64,000 nucleotides of DNA from Doryteuthis pealeii (GCA_023376005.1 CM042151.1:82800478-82864477); one strand, 5' to 3'. Counted from the stretch's first letter, positions 50,170 through 63,889 are shown. Numbers and translations are program-made. The notes: generated by a model not told the origin, from the letters alone.

Positions 50170-50880
50170 GGGAAATTGTCGGTACACGGAACAAATGGCG
50201 ATATAATAAGAAGGCATATTAATTGATACAAATATTCCAAACAGACTATGAATGAGACTAGTAACGTATTTTGAGAAAATCCAAAATTAAAAATATAATC
50301 ACATTTAATAATTTTTTGTTACTTATATAAAAAAGATATTTTTCTCGTAATAATCTTCCATTCAAAAATCTAGGAAAAAGGTTCATATAATTATCCCCCT
50401 CCCTATTTCGTAATAAGATTTAATTTTGAAATCTGTGATGACGGAGGTTCACGTTTATATCAAAGCCAGAAACATTAATTACTTTTTATAAAAACTAAGA
50501 AATCTGGATCCTTAAAATTTGAAATTTAAAGTAATAAAACTTACTCTAGTAGGAATTTTATCAAAAAAAAAACAACTTTATAAAAAGTATAAATTGATTA
50601 TATCAACCAAACATTAAAAATAAAATAAACAGAAACCTTATCAAATCTCTAAAATTCAACAATAATTGGAAGAGATGAAATCCAAATAAAATTTTGTTGA
50701 AGCGAATTATACGAACAAACAAGAGATGTCTTCTGATAGTGAAGAACTAGAAATTTCCAAAAATTATATTTTCTTAATAATTCTGTTTGAAACAAATATT
50801 TATAATCAAAATAGGTCGGAAATATATTTTTCATAAACTTTTTTGTAACTTATGTAAAAACAAAGATAACTTTTCTGTAA
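50170..50880 (-). repeat. Repeat family D, minus-strand copy
   Basis: This is the reverse complement of 63,126-63,870 (for example ACAAACAAGAGATGTCTTCTG near 50,715 and its inverse near 63,307). Further diverged copies of its plus-strand ATTATCTCCCCTATTT / AATCTGTGA segment lie at 50,870-51,040 and 51,950-52,130, so D pieces are arranged in series here. Confidence 0.75.
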
Positions 50881-51229
50881 GAATTTTCATTAAGAGTTTA
50901 GAAAAAAGTGTATGTAATTATCTCCCCTATTTTTGAATAAGATTATTTCATTTCTTAAATCTGTGACTGATGGAGTTTTTATGTCAAAAGCCAGAAAACT
51001 AATTCCCTTTATAAAAACTAAGAAACTCTGAAACATTTTAAATGTTTAAAGATGGTTTAAAATCCGTGTTTACAAAATAATTGTAACATTCACGATTGAA
51101 AAGAAAATTACCAAAAATCAGGGAATTGGTTTGTTTTATTTTGCGGCATATCAACCTCAGTGGGTTATTTAATACCGATGAATTCTTAAATAAAGTAATC
51201 ATTAAATGGATACTCAATTTTTATTATGA

Positions 51230-51700
51230 ATTCATTTTCCTATTTACACATAGATGGACCCTAACGGTATCACCCGGTCAGAGTGGACAGGTAGCATGTG
51301 ATAAGTGCTCATATTCCAAATCAAAAACTGAACTCACATCAGATAGAGTTAACGTAATCACAGTACATGTGACTAGCAGTAGCACCATATGATAAAAGGG
51401 TTGAGGTGCATAGGCAACAGGTTGGGACAATCATATAGTGCTAGGTTGACGTGACAGCCGATGATGGGAGGGGGCTTCAGACGCGTTAGTAAGTAATAGC
51501 CAAATGGAGTATTGTAAGTCATGGACTACTCAACCACCAGGGTTCTATCCTTGAACATCAGGGGTCGCCACCCACGGCCATCAGGTGGCCCTCTGCAGAG
51601 GTGCAGTTGGTGTATTCTAACGCCGCAGCTAACGGGCGGAATCAGGTCATTATCCGATACAAAAGAAATTGTCAGTATTGATTTATTAATTAATCATTTT
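51230..51700 (+). other. GC-richer segment, possible start of a retrotransposon ORF
   Basis: A short frame from ATG 51,521 begins MDYSTTRVLSLNIRGRHP. The VLSLNIRG string resembles the first strand of the endonuclease domain in LINE ORF2 proteins. Nothing more of that domain is visible before AT-rich sequence resumes near 51,690. Weak evidence. Confidence 0.25.
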
Positions 51701-52825
51701 GTAATGCATCAGTTATTTTATTTCAAAACTTAATTAATTATTTCTGCTATGACAAATTAATATATAAAATTCATTTAAAATATAAGCAGCATGGTTTTAA
51801 GCTTAAAATGTCATATTATTAGATTTTAAAAACATTTTTAATGTCTACTTTACTTTAGTATCAATCACCCATATTGTTTTGGTCGAAAACTGTATTGGAA
51901 ATTTAGCGCCCCTCTTTTAAACGGAACAAATATTGATGCATAGTATTTCTTTCATAAGATAATAGCCAATTAAATAATTATGAAATGAGTAAAAAAAATC
52001 TCCAAGAATTAGGGTTATTTCATTATCCCCACCCCTATTTTTAAATAACATTATTTCATTTCTTAAATCTGTGATTGGTGGTGTTTTTCTTTATTTCAAC
52101 AAGCCAAAAACACTAATAAGTGGGGTGGGGCAAAATAAGTGACGTGAAAAAAAATCAGAAAGTTTTGAATTAAAATAACTAATGCATTACAAAATTTCTT
52201 AATTACTAAATCAACACTGATAATTTCATTAAAATCAGATAATCCCATGATTCTTTTGTAATTTTTCTTTCAAGCGTGGCGAGGGGGTGGTTGTTTTGAA
52301 AAAAACAAAAACACGGACTTTTCGACAAATTGTAGTAACATAATGAGCATCAGTACAAAAAAAAGCAAATAATATTACATATGGAATTTATTTTTATTTC
52401 ATTTTAAACTATTAAATTAAAAACAAAAATATTAAATACGTTGTGTACAAGAATATTTCAAACTTTTTATTGTAATTCAAAAGAAAACATCTTTTTTGTT
52501 AAAAACACGCAGGATACTAAAGAGGAAAAAAATATTGAATTTTTGTGAACAAAATTTAGCGAGAAATATACTAATAAATGGGGAGGTTCAGTTTGTTAAA
52601 ATAATATTGCCAAAATCCAGGAAATTATCTGATTTTAATAGAATTTTCAGTGTTGACTTATTAATCAGCGAATTCTTTTTTTAATTACTGAATCGTTTCA
52701 CTTACACGGATTCAATGGAAATAAAAAAATTCTTAAAATAAATACTACATTTGCGCTACCATACATACCTTGGGGAAACGATTTGTATATCTAATTAATA
52801 GATAAAATATTTGAAATATTACACC
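51701..52825. other. AT-rich, diverged repeat pieces
   Basis: Contains fragments similar to family D and to the outer palindrome arm. No ORF is supported. Confidence 0.4.
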
Positions 52826-55800
52826 CCTACTTTTGAATTTCAAATTTCATATTTTTAGAATCTAAAAAATCTTTATTAATAACTAGTCTGCTTTATTTTT
52901 GTTATCTAATAATTTTTTGGAGAAAACTCATTTGAAAAGTTAAGCCCCACCCTTTTAGAACAGAAAAATATTGATGTATAATTTTTTTCACTGATATTCT
53001 AGTCAATTAAAAAAAATAATCATTAAAAATTAGAATTTTATTTTATCATTTTTACATTTTTTTTCCGATTTTCGGTATTTATTTTCTACCGGAGTGGCTT
53101 CCTTAAATTTTTTCTTCTTTTCACATCTTCGGTCTTTTGTCTTTTTATTTATACTGTAACAAGTTTCAAAAGTACATAAACCCACCGAAATTTGTGCCCC
53201 CAAAATATGAGGGGGGGGGTAAAGAAAATCAGTAAGGAATAAAATAACTAATGTATCATAAAATTATTTAATTGTTTTTTTTTTTCAATCACGGGGGGAG
53301 GGGCATTTTGTAAAATACCTATGACAACAAAATTGGCAAATCCTAGTTTTAATCAAAATACTTTGGCAATATATTTATAAATAAATATGTCGGCAATATA
53401 TTCATATAGATAAAAAACTTTTGTAAACAAGATCTATGTTAAAAAGTAGTTTTTGTACGATGTAGGGAAAAGATTTGGAGCCTATACAGAGTAGCACAAG
53501 AATGTAAGTTCAAGTTAATTCTGAGTTCAAATCAGTATTATTAATTTCAGTATTTGCTTGACATTTTGTTCGGAAGCAGTTACATTTAAGTCACAAATAT
53601 TATTTCAAATTCGCCACAATTGACGACTTCCAAGGGATTAGGGAGAGGAAAAACAAAAGAAACGTACGATGGGTAAATCCTAGCGAGTTGAAGACAATTT
53701 TTGGATTTAAGTATAAATGCAAAAAAGTATGCCAATAACTAAAACGTTCTCTTATTTAGACGGTAAATGTAATTGATAAATTTCTATGTTGGTTTTTTGT
53801 TGTTTTTTACGGCATATCAATCCTTTTTTAAATTTCTATATAACAAGTAGAGAATTATTGAGATCTATTTTTAAGATAAAATCCAATTCTTTCATTGGTC
53901 GACTTTTCAAAAATGATCATATCCATTTCTGAAGAAATAAAATTCAAAAGACATTGCGTCCCTTTTTTTAAATATTAAGGTACATTTCCAAAATATTAAA
54001 TCCAGTTTTTGATATATCGTTCTTCTCAGATATAATGAGACTCTTTGCTTAAGATATAAATCTAAATTTAAATCTATTTCTAATTTTCAATTAACTTTTT
54101 TTTTAGATAATAATCTATAATTTTGTATCTAAACTTCTTCATAGCTTCTAAACGAAAATTACTTTATTTAAAGTAAATGTTCGTTAACACTTTCTTTTCA
54201 AAGTTATGTTTGCTCTTTTTATTCAGCATTTTTAGCATGAAAATATGTACATGTAAATAATATAACTTTAAATAAATCTTTTTCAAACATAAATAGGACA
54301 TTGTTCAGGGATAAAATACATATATTAAAGCAGGGGTCTAAAATTCAACGACACAGAAGTACCATTACCTGTTGAGGGAAAGGTGTAGTGACCAGACGTA
54401 TACCCGTTGGTTGGGTATTCCAATGGGAAAGGTATAATCCCATGAGGGGAGGGGCATAATGTCCAGAATGTACTCACTGGTATTTCAAAAAAAAATATTA
54501 ATAAAATCCGAATTATAAACATTTGAGCAGTTCCTCAAATGTTTGAATGTATCCTTTCAAATCTTCCTCATTAATTCAACCCGAAACCATCGAGAACGAT
54601 TTGTACGGAGTTTTCACTTTACCAAAAACAAATTCAATAGAATTTAGCATGTACGAATACGGCTTTGAATATTTCGCGAAATTTCATTAGTTTTGATAAA
54701 TTCAACTATATGGCGTAGTGTATGCAACGTTAACATATAGCATTCTAACCGAATTAAGATCTATTTCTAAAATACAAGTAAATTAAATTTGGATTTTATA
54801 TTTTTAGAAAAGGATGTTTTATTTTTTTTAAGAGAAACAGACATTGATTTCTTTTTTGTGAAATGGATTTGAATACTTTACAATGATCTTGATATTTTGA
54901 AAAATAAAAAGGAATAATTTGTTTTGGAATTTATCATTGAAATAACAAACTTTAACTTTGTTGTTATTCTGTACAAGATCCAAATTGTCCATATCTTCTC
55001 ACAAAGGTTAAGAAAAAACTAATTTGAATTTTCCAGCAATTTCCTTACTGACTATAAATATTTTTGTTCAACGTACAAATGAATGAAGGTGGGGAGGGAG
55101 TAATGAATTCAAAAGAATTTTAGAAATAATTTTTTTCAAATAAAAAAATATAAAAAATTTCATAAGTCGTTTTATATAGTGTAAAAATAAGAAAACTATA
55201 GAATGTTCTCTAATTTTCTTTTAACAAAACGCGCAAAGATTTGAAAGATAATATAAAGTTTTGTCCATCTGACTTTGGTTAAAGTTTCGTTAATTTATAT
55301 TTAGTTGTAAAATAAACGGAAGAATGTGACGTTATACTTACTTCTTTTCGTTTTTTTCCTTGATTTATCTTCAGAGCAACATTATATTAGAAAAGGGGAA
55401 AATACTGTTTCCTTGGTTGAATAAAAAATAAAATTGTTATTCAGTGATCTTTGGACGGGTTTATTAGATAAATCAGGGGAGATAATTCATAAAAATCTAT
55501 CAAAATATTTGTTTTCACTTTCTGAATTCTGCACTAAAGATCCCAAAAATGGAATCCTTAAAATTCATAATGCTTTCTAGAAAAATATATTTTAAACTTA
55601 GAATTTTGTAAATTCTAATTTAATGAATTATATATATTTTACTTAACAATCATCTAAAAAGATAAATGTTTTCTTCTTTCAGTAATCTTTTTTGCTGGTT
55701 GACTGGCTTCCCTACTTAATCTGATGAAAGGATGATGGCTGTGGTGTTGGTCGAAACTTTAGAAGCTACAGTCAGGTTCCACAACGGAAAAGAAACCAAG

Positions 55801-56368
55801 TGACACTTAGGTTTCAACAGTCAAGCAGACCCCCAAATATGACTCTAAGGAAAAGACGACGGTAGATCTCAGACTAACTGCGAGTAACACACTGAAAACT
55901 AAATTGACTGTCTCCTCTACAGAATAGATGCATTCACGTAATAGTTCGAACTTCCGAGAAAAAAGATTCTTTGACCAACCAAGTTTTCAACCACCATTTC
56001 TTAGCATAAGTATTTATTCTCTCTCTAGTAGACTTGTGTGACATTTCAGAGACTATATAAACAGCCTTAAACTGGATATCATTTTTTCTGAACTTTCTGG
56101 ATATTTAAAAATATTATAATACGTGTAATCTGATAATTATGAAGTAGAGAAAATTAGCTAATATAGAGAAGATTCTTAGAAGACCTTACGTATATCTTCA
56201 AATATTTTCTCGTGGAAATTATTACAGAAGACAAGGAACTTATACAAGTTAAAATGATTAATATTCTATCTTGTTAATTAACCAAAACAATTTTTTTGAA
56301 AACTTATATGATCTATACGAAACGGTAACAACGACAACATAATCCAGTATTTGAACTTGAAGTTCCTA

Positions 56369-56606
56369 TGGCCGCTTAGCTCAGTCAGTAGAGTGTCCGA
56401 CAAAGACCACAAGGTTCTAGTTCGATCAGCCCTCGCCAATCAGCTATGAGTAGCACAGGATTTGTGTGATAAAAGGAGTTGAGGGTAGGTTGTGGCGCTT
56501 CATCTCAGTTGCAAAACAATCTCCTTGGTCTAGCGATTGTGAAAAGGAGATAGACTCTGTGCTGTCTGGCTGATACCGATTTAAGTACCAACGACTTTAC
56601 TTACTT
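56369..56606 (+). mobile_element. tRNA-derived SINE (Lys-like head), copy in R2
   Basis: Counterpart of 38,139-38,385 within R2, with several single-base losses in the head (TAGTTCGATCAGCC). Confidence 0.8.
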
Positions 56607-56679
56607 TATCCCTTAGATATGCATCCGGTCTCTGCTAAATTTGTCAGGTTTACCCATATATTTTGCATATCCAATATAT

Positions 56680-56925
56680 TTCCTTCTCTTCTTCATTTCT
56701 CTCTTTCTCTTCCACCCTCCTTCATTTCTTTACTCTCTTTTTTCCCTTATCTCATTTGCTATCTTCCTTCCAATTTCTCTCTTTATTTCTTTTTTCTCTT
56801 TTTACTCTCTTTTCTTACTTTGTTGGTCCTCCCTTTTTAGTTTTATCTCTTTCTATTCATTCCTTTCTTTTTTCTCCTTCCTTCTTTTCTCTCCCCCCCC
56901 CACTCCCTTTAACAAATATTTTCCG
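56680..56925 (+). repeat. Pyrimidine-rich tract, R2 copy
   Basis: Counterpart of 38,460-38,695; contains an eight-C run near 56,893. Confidence 0.85.
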
Positions 56926-57271
56926 ATCCTCTTGACTTTTATTTGTTTGCTGATGAGACAAAAATATTAATTTCTTAGAAAGAACAATCTATACATATAT
57001 AAAGGGAATTGTGTATATGTGTATGTCCGGAGTAAACTTCGAAAATAAAACAATTAACGACAAAGTATATATAATATATAACATTAAATATACAGGGCTT
57101 GGTTTTTTAAGTAAAATTAATAAAGAGTTTATTTATATCGTGAAAGTAATAAAATAAGATTTAAACGATAACAGCATATACCTTTTTGCATTTAATAAGT
57201 AAAAGTAGACATTAACTTTTTTTAGAGTAGTGACAACGCAAGATCTTTTCTTTTTACGTGGGGATTTTAAT

Positions 57272-57338
57272 GGGGCATCCTGCAGGGTCCAATTCAATTC
57301 AGTTATAAATATTATGAATCATGAGTGGGCCCGCGTCC
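57272..57338. repeat. Degraded hairpin, R2 copy
   Basis: Counterpart of the hairpin at 39,063-39,142; the right arm has lost most of the GCAGGATGCCCC end. Confidence 0.7.
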
Positions 57339-59238
57339 CCAGGACCAGCGAGACTACTTAAAAAACCCTCTACCAGCCGCCGCAGGTAGCCGCTTCTAGT
57401 TTTAAGAAAGAACAATAAATTATATAACTGATTTTTCTCGAAAGTACATAGCACATATAGAACATCTCTTCTCCTCTTTTCTTTAGATATTCATTCATGA
57501 CTCTTAGAAGGATTTAAAGACGTATTGATAGTAATCTTTTCTCTGGCGTTTTTAGTTTTTCCAAACATTCATGTGCGAAAACGGTCGATGATTTTCATAG
57601 GGCAATGTGTTACAGCTATCTTTAGGAAACAACGCATTGTCTATAATCTTCATTTGTAGGAAGGAGGGTAAAACTCAATCCATGTAAGGAAGTATTTCAT
57701 TTGCCTCTCTTGCTTTCAATGAAACACAGGTTATAATAAAATTGACAGTAAAACTAGGTTTTTGTACTCGACCAGAAATATTCTTTTCCTTTCTTTTTTG
57801 ATAATATTTTTTTAGATATTTATTAGTTGTTTAGTAGTTAATAAAGAAATTAACGATAGCAATCATCATTTAGTTCTGTTAATGTAGAAGAAGGATTTCA
57901 AGACGATATGAAGTAATTTTTTCTCGAGTAGGTGAAATATTTACTTTTATAGATTTTTCAATGTTTACGAAATGAAATTCCAACCAATTTGAACGGAAAT
58001 TGAATTTTATTTAAAGTCAATATTTCAAAGTACCGTTTAAAGAAATAAAAATATATTTTCTTTTAAAGTTATTTTATAAATATTCTAAAATTTTGACCTT
58101 TTTTCTTTTAAATAAGAAAAAATCAAACGTTAAAAGTCATTTTTCAGTTAGCTATCAAGGGTAAAAGAGGAGGGATAGTGGGGAAAAAAATGAAAATTCC
58201 TGTGCCATGATCCTAAACTTTATTATTTCAGAATTATTCTAATTGTAGGATTATTCCTCCTTGTTTAGTTGGGGAGGAGATTGGTAATAGGTAACCTTCC
58301 TTCCCACCAAGGTTTGCCACTAGGGGGCGTTGTAGCCTGGCTATTTAAAGACAGATAATTCGCCTCAATACAATGATATGAAAATGTTTCTTATGTTAAA
58401 AAATAACATTTTGTTTATGCTTCATATAGGAATGGCGTATCTGTGGGCCATAGTTTAGCTGGGGTCACACAGGGAATATGTTCTGATTGTAATTCGTTTC
58501 TTGAGGTTACGGGGAGCGAAGGAGTACTGTCTCTCAAAGTCGCTGATAAGTTAACTGACGTTTGTGGAATACGGGGTGGTTTGATATAATTTTGATAGGA
58601 TAAAAAGAGCGTCCACATATTCGAATGGGTTGTAGCGGTTGTCTGCGACTGTTGGTCTGAAGAATTATCTTCCGTTGTTTTCGGTTTTGACCTCTAGGGG
58701 TACTGACTATTTAATCAGAAAAGCGCCAAGTTTGAATCCTCTTCTCTCCGGGAAAGCAAACAGGATACAGAGTTAAAGTTAGCGTCTATACCCTTCATGT
58801 CTATACCGTTTCATGTGGGCGGCTTCGCCCCCAGTCCAGCTTAAGTAAGTGACATTACTTCATAGAATCTCCATCACTTCTTTAGGACGAAAGCCTACGT
58901 CTTACCTTCTTTATAATACATTTATGTATCTTTTCTATACACCTTGTATAACTTCAATTCGTATATGATTCATTATATACCTCTGATAGATACCTTTTGT
59001 ATTGTTCGTATATGTATTCTTGTCTTTACACCTCACAAACTTCTTTGTCGCAATATTTCTGGTACTTTGGTACCCACGTGGAAGGTCCTTAAACCTTCTA
59101 ACTAATTATAATACCCGTTAAACCTGACAGACTGAAAAGGCTTAATTACTTATCACGTGATTGTTCATCGCTAAATTAGCCAGTTAACTATCGTTTGTGG
59201 GTTTTAATGGCTTTCATACATTGTTGAACATGAAATAA

Positions 59239-59319
59239 TCGTAGTGTAATGGTTAGCAAAATAGTCTCGTATATACATTAATATCTGAATAGCGAGTTCG
59301 ATCCTCGTTGGATACTCCA
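59239..59319 (+). mobile_element. tRNA-like SINE head in R2-U1
   Basis: Counterpart of 41,261-41,340. Confidence 0.6.
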
Positions 59320-59375
59320 TACTCACAATCTCGCATCACATCCTACGCGTAGCGGATGTGTTAGATAAATGAATA

Positions 59376-60390
59376 TGCTTGGTCGTATTTATGATTCTGC
59401 GTTAAGAGTTACGTCCCTTAGACCAACTTGTGTTTTTTCCTAAACGGGATTATTCTTGCATTTTCACCGCCCTTTTCCGGCTAGCATTATTCAGCGGTAA
59501 ATTCAATCCTGTTTCTACCTGCCACGACACCCATCAGACGTGTTGCTGACTTCTCCCTCTCAGAAGTTTATTACGGCACCGCGTAAGGAAGTTTCTTATC
59601 TTGTCATATAAATAGCTAATTTGTTACTGGCTATTTTCTAATATTTACTTTTATCTGTTGTCCGACCTTGAATTTCTCTGTTCTATGTGAGAAATCTTGC
59701 CCCTCGTATTATTTCTATTATTGCCTATTATCTTCCCGGACCCTTGTATGACATGTATTTATCTCACTCTTACTATTAGCACTTAGTAAAGTTATTTCGT
59801 ATTCACTAGCCTTTGTGACTGGTGTTATTCCGAGAATACTGCTATTCTTCACCGCTGCTTCACACTAGCTATGTCCGTTCGACCCCAGCCATCAGTCGAA
59901 ACTTTCCTCAGAGACTTGTCTCAGAAACACCTCGCTTCATTTTCCTACTCTCAGTACAAATATTGTCTCTTCTCACTCATGTTGAAAATCACTATTCTGA
60001 GTGAATCCCGGTCCACGTTCATAAGGGACCCTTGAGTTTATCGTTCACCTCCTCTCCTGCTCTCTCTGGTTGTCTACCTCTTCCTACTTCCTGTGTCCCT
60101 GCTACTATTAACGATGTTATCGTCTCTGCCTGCTCTGACCATTTACCTTGTGTCCCTTTCCGTTCCCTGTAATTTCTTATAATTACTTGCCTTTTGTACT
60201 TGATTTGCCTTGTCTGTCATATGTTTATTTTTTCTTTCCAGCTTTTTACCTCTTTCCTGCTGAATAAATTCATTATAACTACACCAAAGGTTATTTGTGT
60301 TTCCTGGCAGGAGGGGTTAAACTACACTGCGACGAAATTGTGTCTCGATCCCTGGCAATAGAGTCAGACACAAATTCTAGAGGCGTGATA
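59376..60390 (+). mobile_element. LTR-like insertion, R2 copy
   Basis: Same element and same GAATA duplication (59,371-59,375 and 60,391-60,395) as 41,397-42,431. The insertion therefore predates the R1/R2 split. Confidence 0.7.
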
Positions 60391-61345
60391 GAATACCTCA
60401 ACATAATCGGTGATATCTGATGTCTTACAACAATGCCCCTCATTGGAAAACTTCTGGACTCAACACGTGATTGGTATACCCAATCAGAGAAAGCCTCTCC
60501 CTCACTTAATCTCACACAGGAATTACCATTTTACTAGCCAACAGAGTAATTGAACTGCAACACTGCTATTCGGAGTTGCAGCCCAGATTGGCAATGAAAG
60601 TCATCTTCTGTTGAATCTAGAATAATTTTACCAATCAGAAATGCAAATGGCGTAAATACAAGCTCCGTTTGCTTATATTTTGACGACGAGGTAGTTTTTA
60701 GTGATTTTGTAAAATCATTTGTAGGTGCCGATTTTCTATTTCATTATAAACATTTACTGAACTGCAAAAACTAGAGATATATACATCAAACTACAAGGCA
60801 AATATATTCAAGAGCCTATACATCAAAATTCTTTTAACTGCAGGGGTATCACCAGTTGTAAGATTCAAAGGTTATACAAAGTCATAACTCGTTGGAACGC
60901 AAACAAACTCCGACACAGGTTGAGGGACAAAAATTTTATAACAGAAACAAGAATAAACAGGGTACATAATACATATACAAGAGTAGAGATAATGACACAT
61001 TCATGAATGGTAAAATACAAGATATTTAAGTATAAAGAGATACCTAAATGTACATAAAATCGTAGTCACGGATACATGACTAAAGGATAGTCAATATCGT
61101 ATAAGAGACTTACTAGCAGTGAGTGGCAGTGTTAAGGGCCGAAGCCCAACAAGAAGGGTAGTCATAAGACTACCTCATTGTGTCTCGTAGGTCGAGCAGC
61201 AGGCAAAGAGGGAGAGAAGTTCAAATCAGCCGCTTAAATACACGAGCCCTAGAGGAACCAGCGACACCAAACAGACAACTCCCCAGGCAAATACGAAAAT
61301 AACTCCTACAGGGACAATAGTCCGAATAACGCAGACAATACTAAA

Positions 61346-62830
61346 ATAAAATACATCGTATTGATACGATTTCGATAGGATAAGAAGAGCGTCCACATAT
61401 TCGAATGGGTTGTAGCATTGTCTGCTACTGTTTGGTTGGAAGAATTATCTTCCCTTGTTTTCGGTTTTGACCTCTAGGGGTACTGACTATTTAATCAGAG
61501 AAGCGCCAAGTTTGAATCCTCTTCTCTCCGGGACAGCAAACAGGATACAGAGTTAAACGTTAGCGTCTATACCCTACATGTATATACCGTTTAATGTGGG
61601 CGGCTTCGCCCCCAGTCCAGCTTAAGTAAGTGACATTCTTCATAGAATCTCCATCACTTTTTTAGGACAAAACCTACGTCCTACCTTCTTTATAATACAT
61701 TTATGTATCTTTTTTATACACCTTTGTATACTTTCTCTTCGTATATGTGTTCATTATGTATCTCTGTTAGATACATTGTATTTTGTATGTGTATTCCTGT
61801 TAAACGTAGTTCTATGTGCTCTTGTATTAAAGTCTATTTGTTACACCTCCAACTTCTTTGTCGCAATATTTCTGGTATTTTAGGTACCCACGTGGAAGGT
61901 CCCTAAGACTTCTAACTAATTATATACCCGTTAACCTGACAGACTGAAAAAGCTTACTTACTTATCACGTGACTGTTATCGCTAAATGCCAGTTAATTAT
62001 CCGAAATGAAAAAGCCGTTCTTCTTTTGATGGTGATGGAGAGTTTATGAATCATAAGGAGATTTGGTTTGCAGTAAAAGAAATATGATCGGTAAAACAAA
62101 AGGAAACATTTGTTTTCTTATACAAATTGAATATTATTTTTAAAAAAATAATTCTATAAACCGCTGAAATTTTGTAATTGAAGTGTAACAACGTCATTAT
62201 TTCCATTTACTTTTTAATAAAGAAATATCACATAATTTTAATAAAGCCATTAATTATTGAGTTGGTAAAACTATTGCTTTGTTGGGTTTTAGTGGCTTTT
62301 ATACATTGTTGAACATGAAATAATCGTAGTGTAATGGTTAGCAACATAGTCTCGCATATCCATCAATACTGAATAGCGAGTTCGATCCCGCGGATGCTCC
62401 ATACTCCCGATCTCATATCACATCCTACGCGTAGCGGATTATCTAGATAAATGAATACCTCAACACAATCGGTGATATCTGAGTCTTACAACAATGCCTC
62501 TCATTGGAGAACTTCTCGACTCAACACGTGATTGGTATCAATCAGAGAAAGCCTCTCCATCGCTTAACCCTACGCACAGGAATTACATTTTACTAAGCCA
62601 ACAGAGTTAATTGATACTGCAACACTGATATTCGGAGTTGCAGCCCAGATTGGCAATGCAAAGTATCTTCTGTTGAATAATTTTTGATGAAAATCAATTT
62701 GTAGGTGCGCGATTTTCCATTTTCATTATAAACTCTTACTGAACTGCAAAAACTAAAGATAATAACATCAAACTACAAGGCAAATATATTCAAAGCCTAT
62801 ACATCAAAATTCTCTTAATTGCAGTGACAT
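61346..62830 (+). repeat. Unit U2 of R2
   Basis: Same as 43,415-46,210 but without the 1.2-kb insertion; the empty site is at 62,633-62,647. It includes a loss of about 60 bases near 62,680. From 62,830 to 63,125 it continues into zinc-finger flank sequence, then stops before any finger. Confidence 0.8.
62323..62401 (+). mobile_element. tRNA-like SINE head in R2-U2
   Basis: Counterpart of 44,402-44,481, with GATCCCGCGG in place of GATCCTCGCCGG. Confidence 0.6.
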
Positions 62831-63127
62831 GGTTCTTAAGATTTATACAACTTATATTTCAAGAACGACCATCATTTTGATGCATTCAAAGCCGTGAAAT
62901 TAATTTCCAATCTAATCTTAATTCAATCACCTATCTTCATACTTTTGACCATTAAAAAACAGCGGAAGAAGGATTCCTGAAATTTATGCTTCAGACTTAA
63001 TTTAAAAAAAAAACAGAAAAGAATATAGTGGAATATACATTAATGTCATTTAATAGAAAGACTTAGTATATCGATCTTAAACCCGGCAATATCAAATACA
63101 AACGACTAAAAACGTTTGGGAAGGCAA

Positions 63128-63212
63128 ATATATTTTCATAAACTTTTTGTAACTTATGTAAAAACAAAGATACTTTTCTCGTAAGTTACAAAAAGTTATG
63201 AAAAAATATATT
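63128..63212. repeat. Hairpin at the end of R2
   Basis: TTTTCATAAACTTTTTGTAACTTA at the left is mirrored by TAAGTTACAAAAAGTTATGA at the right, with a loop of about 25 bases. The left half is also at 50,825-50,880. The right half starts an inverted copy of 50,170-50,825, so this is an inversion junction. Confidence 0.8.
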
Positions 63213-63214
63213 TC

Positions 63215-63870
63215 CGACCTATTTTGATTATAAAATATTTGGTTTCAAACAGAATTATTACAGAAAATATAATTTTTGGAAATTCTAGTTCTCTCACTAT
63301 CAGAAGACATCTCTTGTTTGTTCGTATAATTCGCTTCAACAACAAAAAATTTTTATTTGGATTTCATCTCTTCCAATATTTGTTGAAATTTTAGAGATTT
63401 GACGTAAGGTTTCTGTTTATTTATTTTTTTATGTTTGGTTGATATAATCAATTTATACTTTTTATAAAGTTTTTTTTTTTTTTTTTAGATAAAATTCCTA
63501 CTAGAGTAAAGATTTTATTACTTTGAAATTTCAAATTTTACACATGGATCCAGAATTTCTTAGTTTTTAAAAAAGTAATTAATGTTTCTCGGCTGTTGAT
63601 ATAAAGCGTGAACCTCCGTCAATCACAGATTTCAAAATTAAATCTTATTACGAAATAGGGGAGGGGATAATTATATGAACCTTTTTCCTAGATTTTTGAA
63701 TGGAAGATTATTACGAGAAAAAATTATCTTCTTTTATATAAGTAACAAAAAATTATTAGAATGTGATTATTATTTTAATTTTGGAATTTTCTCTCAAAAT
63801 ACTTTACTAGTCCTCATTCATAGTCTGATTTGGAATATTTTGTATCAATTAATATGCCTTCTTAGTTATA
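63215..63870 (+). repeat. Repeat family D, plus-strand copy at right end
   Basis: Reverse complement of 50,200-50,820 and a diverged relative of 10,020-10,586. The frame at 63,675-63,965 crosses the N gap and is not a gene. Confidence 0.75.
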
Positions 63871-63879
63871 TCGCCCATT

Positions 63880-63889
63880 NNNNNNNNNN
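63880..63889. other. Assembly gap (10 N)
   Basis: Ten N bases of unknown true length. The following 111 bases (63,890-64,000) begin with an AGAGAG run and resemble nothing else in the window, so adjacency across the gap is unproven. Confidence 0.98.

Larger units (their letters stand above)
58550..60842 (+). repeat. Unit U1 of R2
   Basis: Same as 40,590-42,890, with the LTR-like insertion. It keeps the GGGCGGCTTCGCCC hairpin near 58,817 that R1-U1 has lost. Confidence 0.8.
52826..63125 (+). repeat. Duplicated block R2
   Basis: Direct copy of R1 (35,083-46,515). Differences are mostly small deletions, plus some extra segments that R1 lacks. These include about 54,030-54,230, about 54,940-55,140 (present in A1-like sequence near 8,500-8,600), and about 55,765-55,845 and 55,975-56,095 (present in X1 near 7,600-7,760 and 7,360-7,460). 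Hence R2 is not simply a degraded R1; each keeps ancestral parts lost by the other. Confidence 0.9.
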
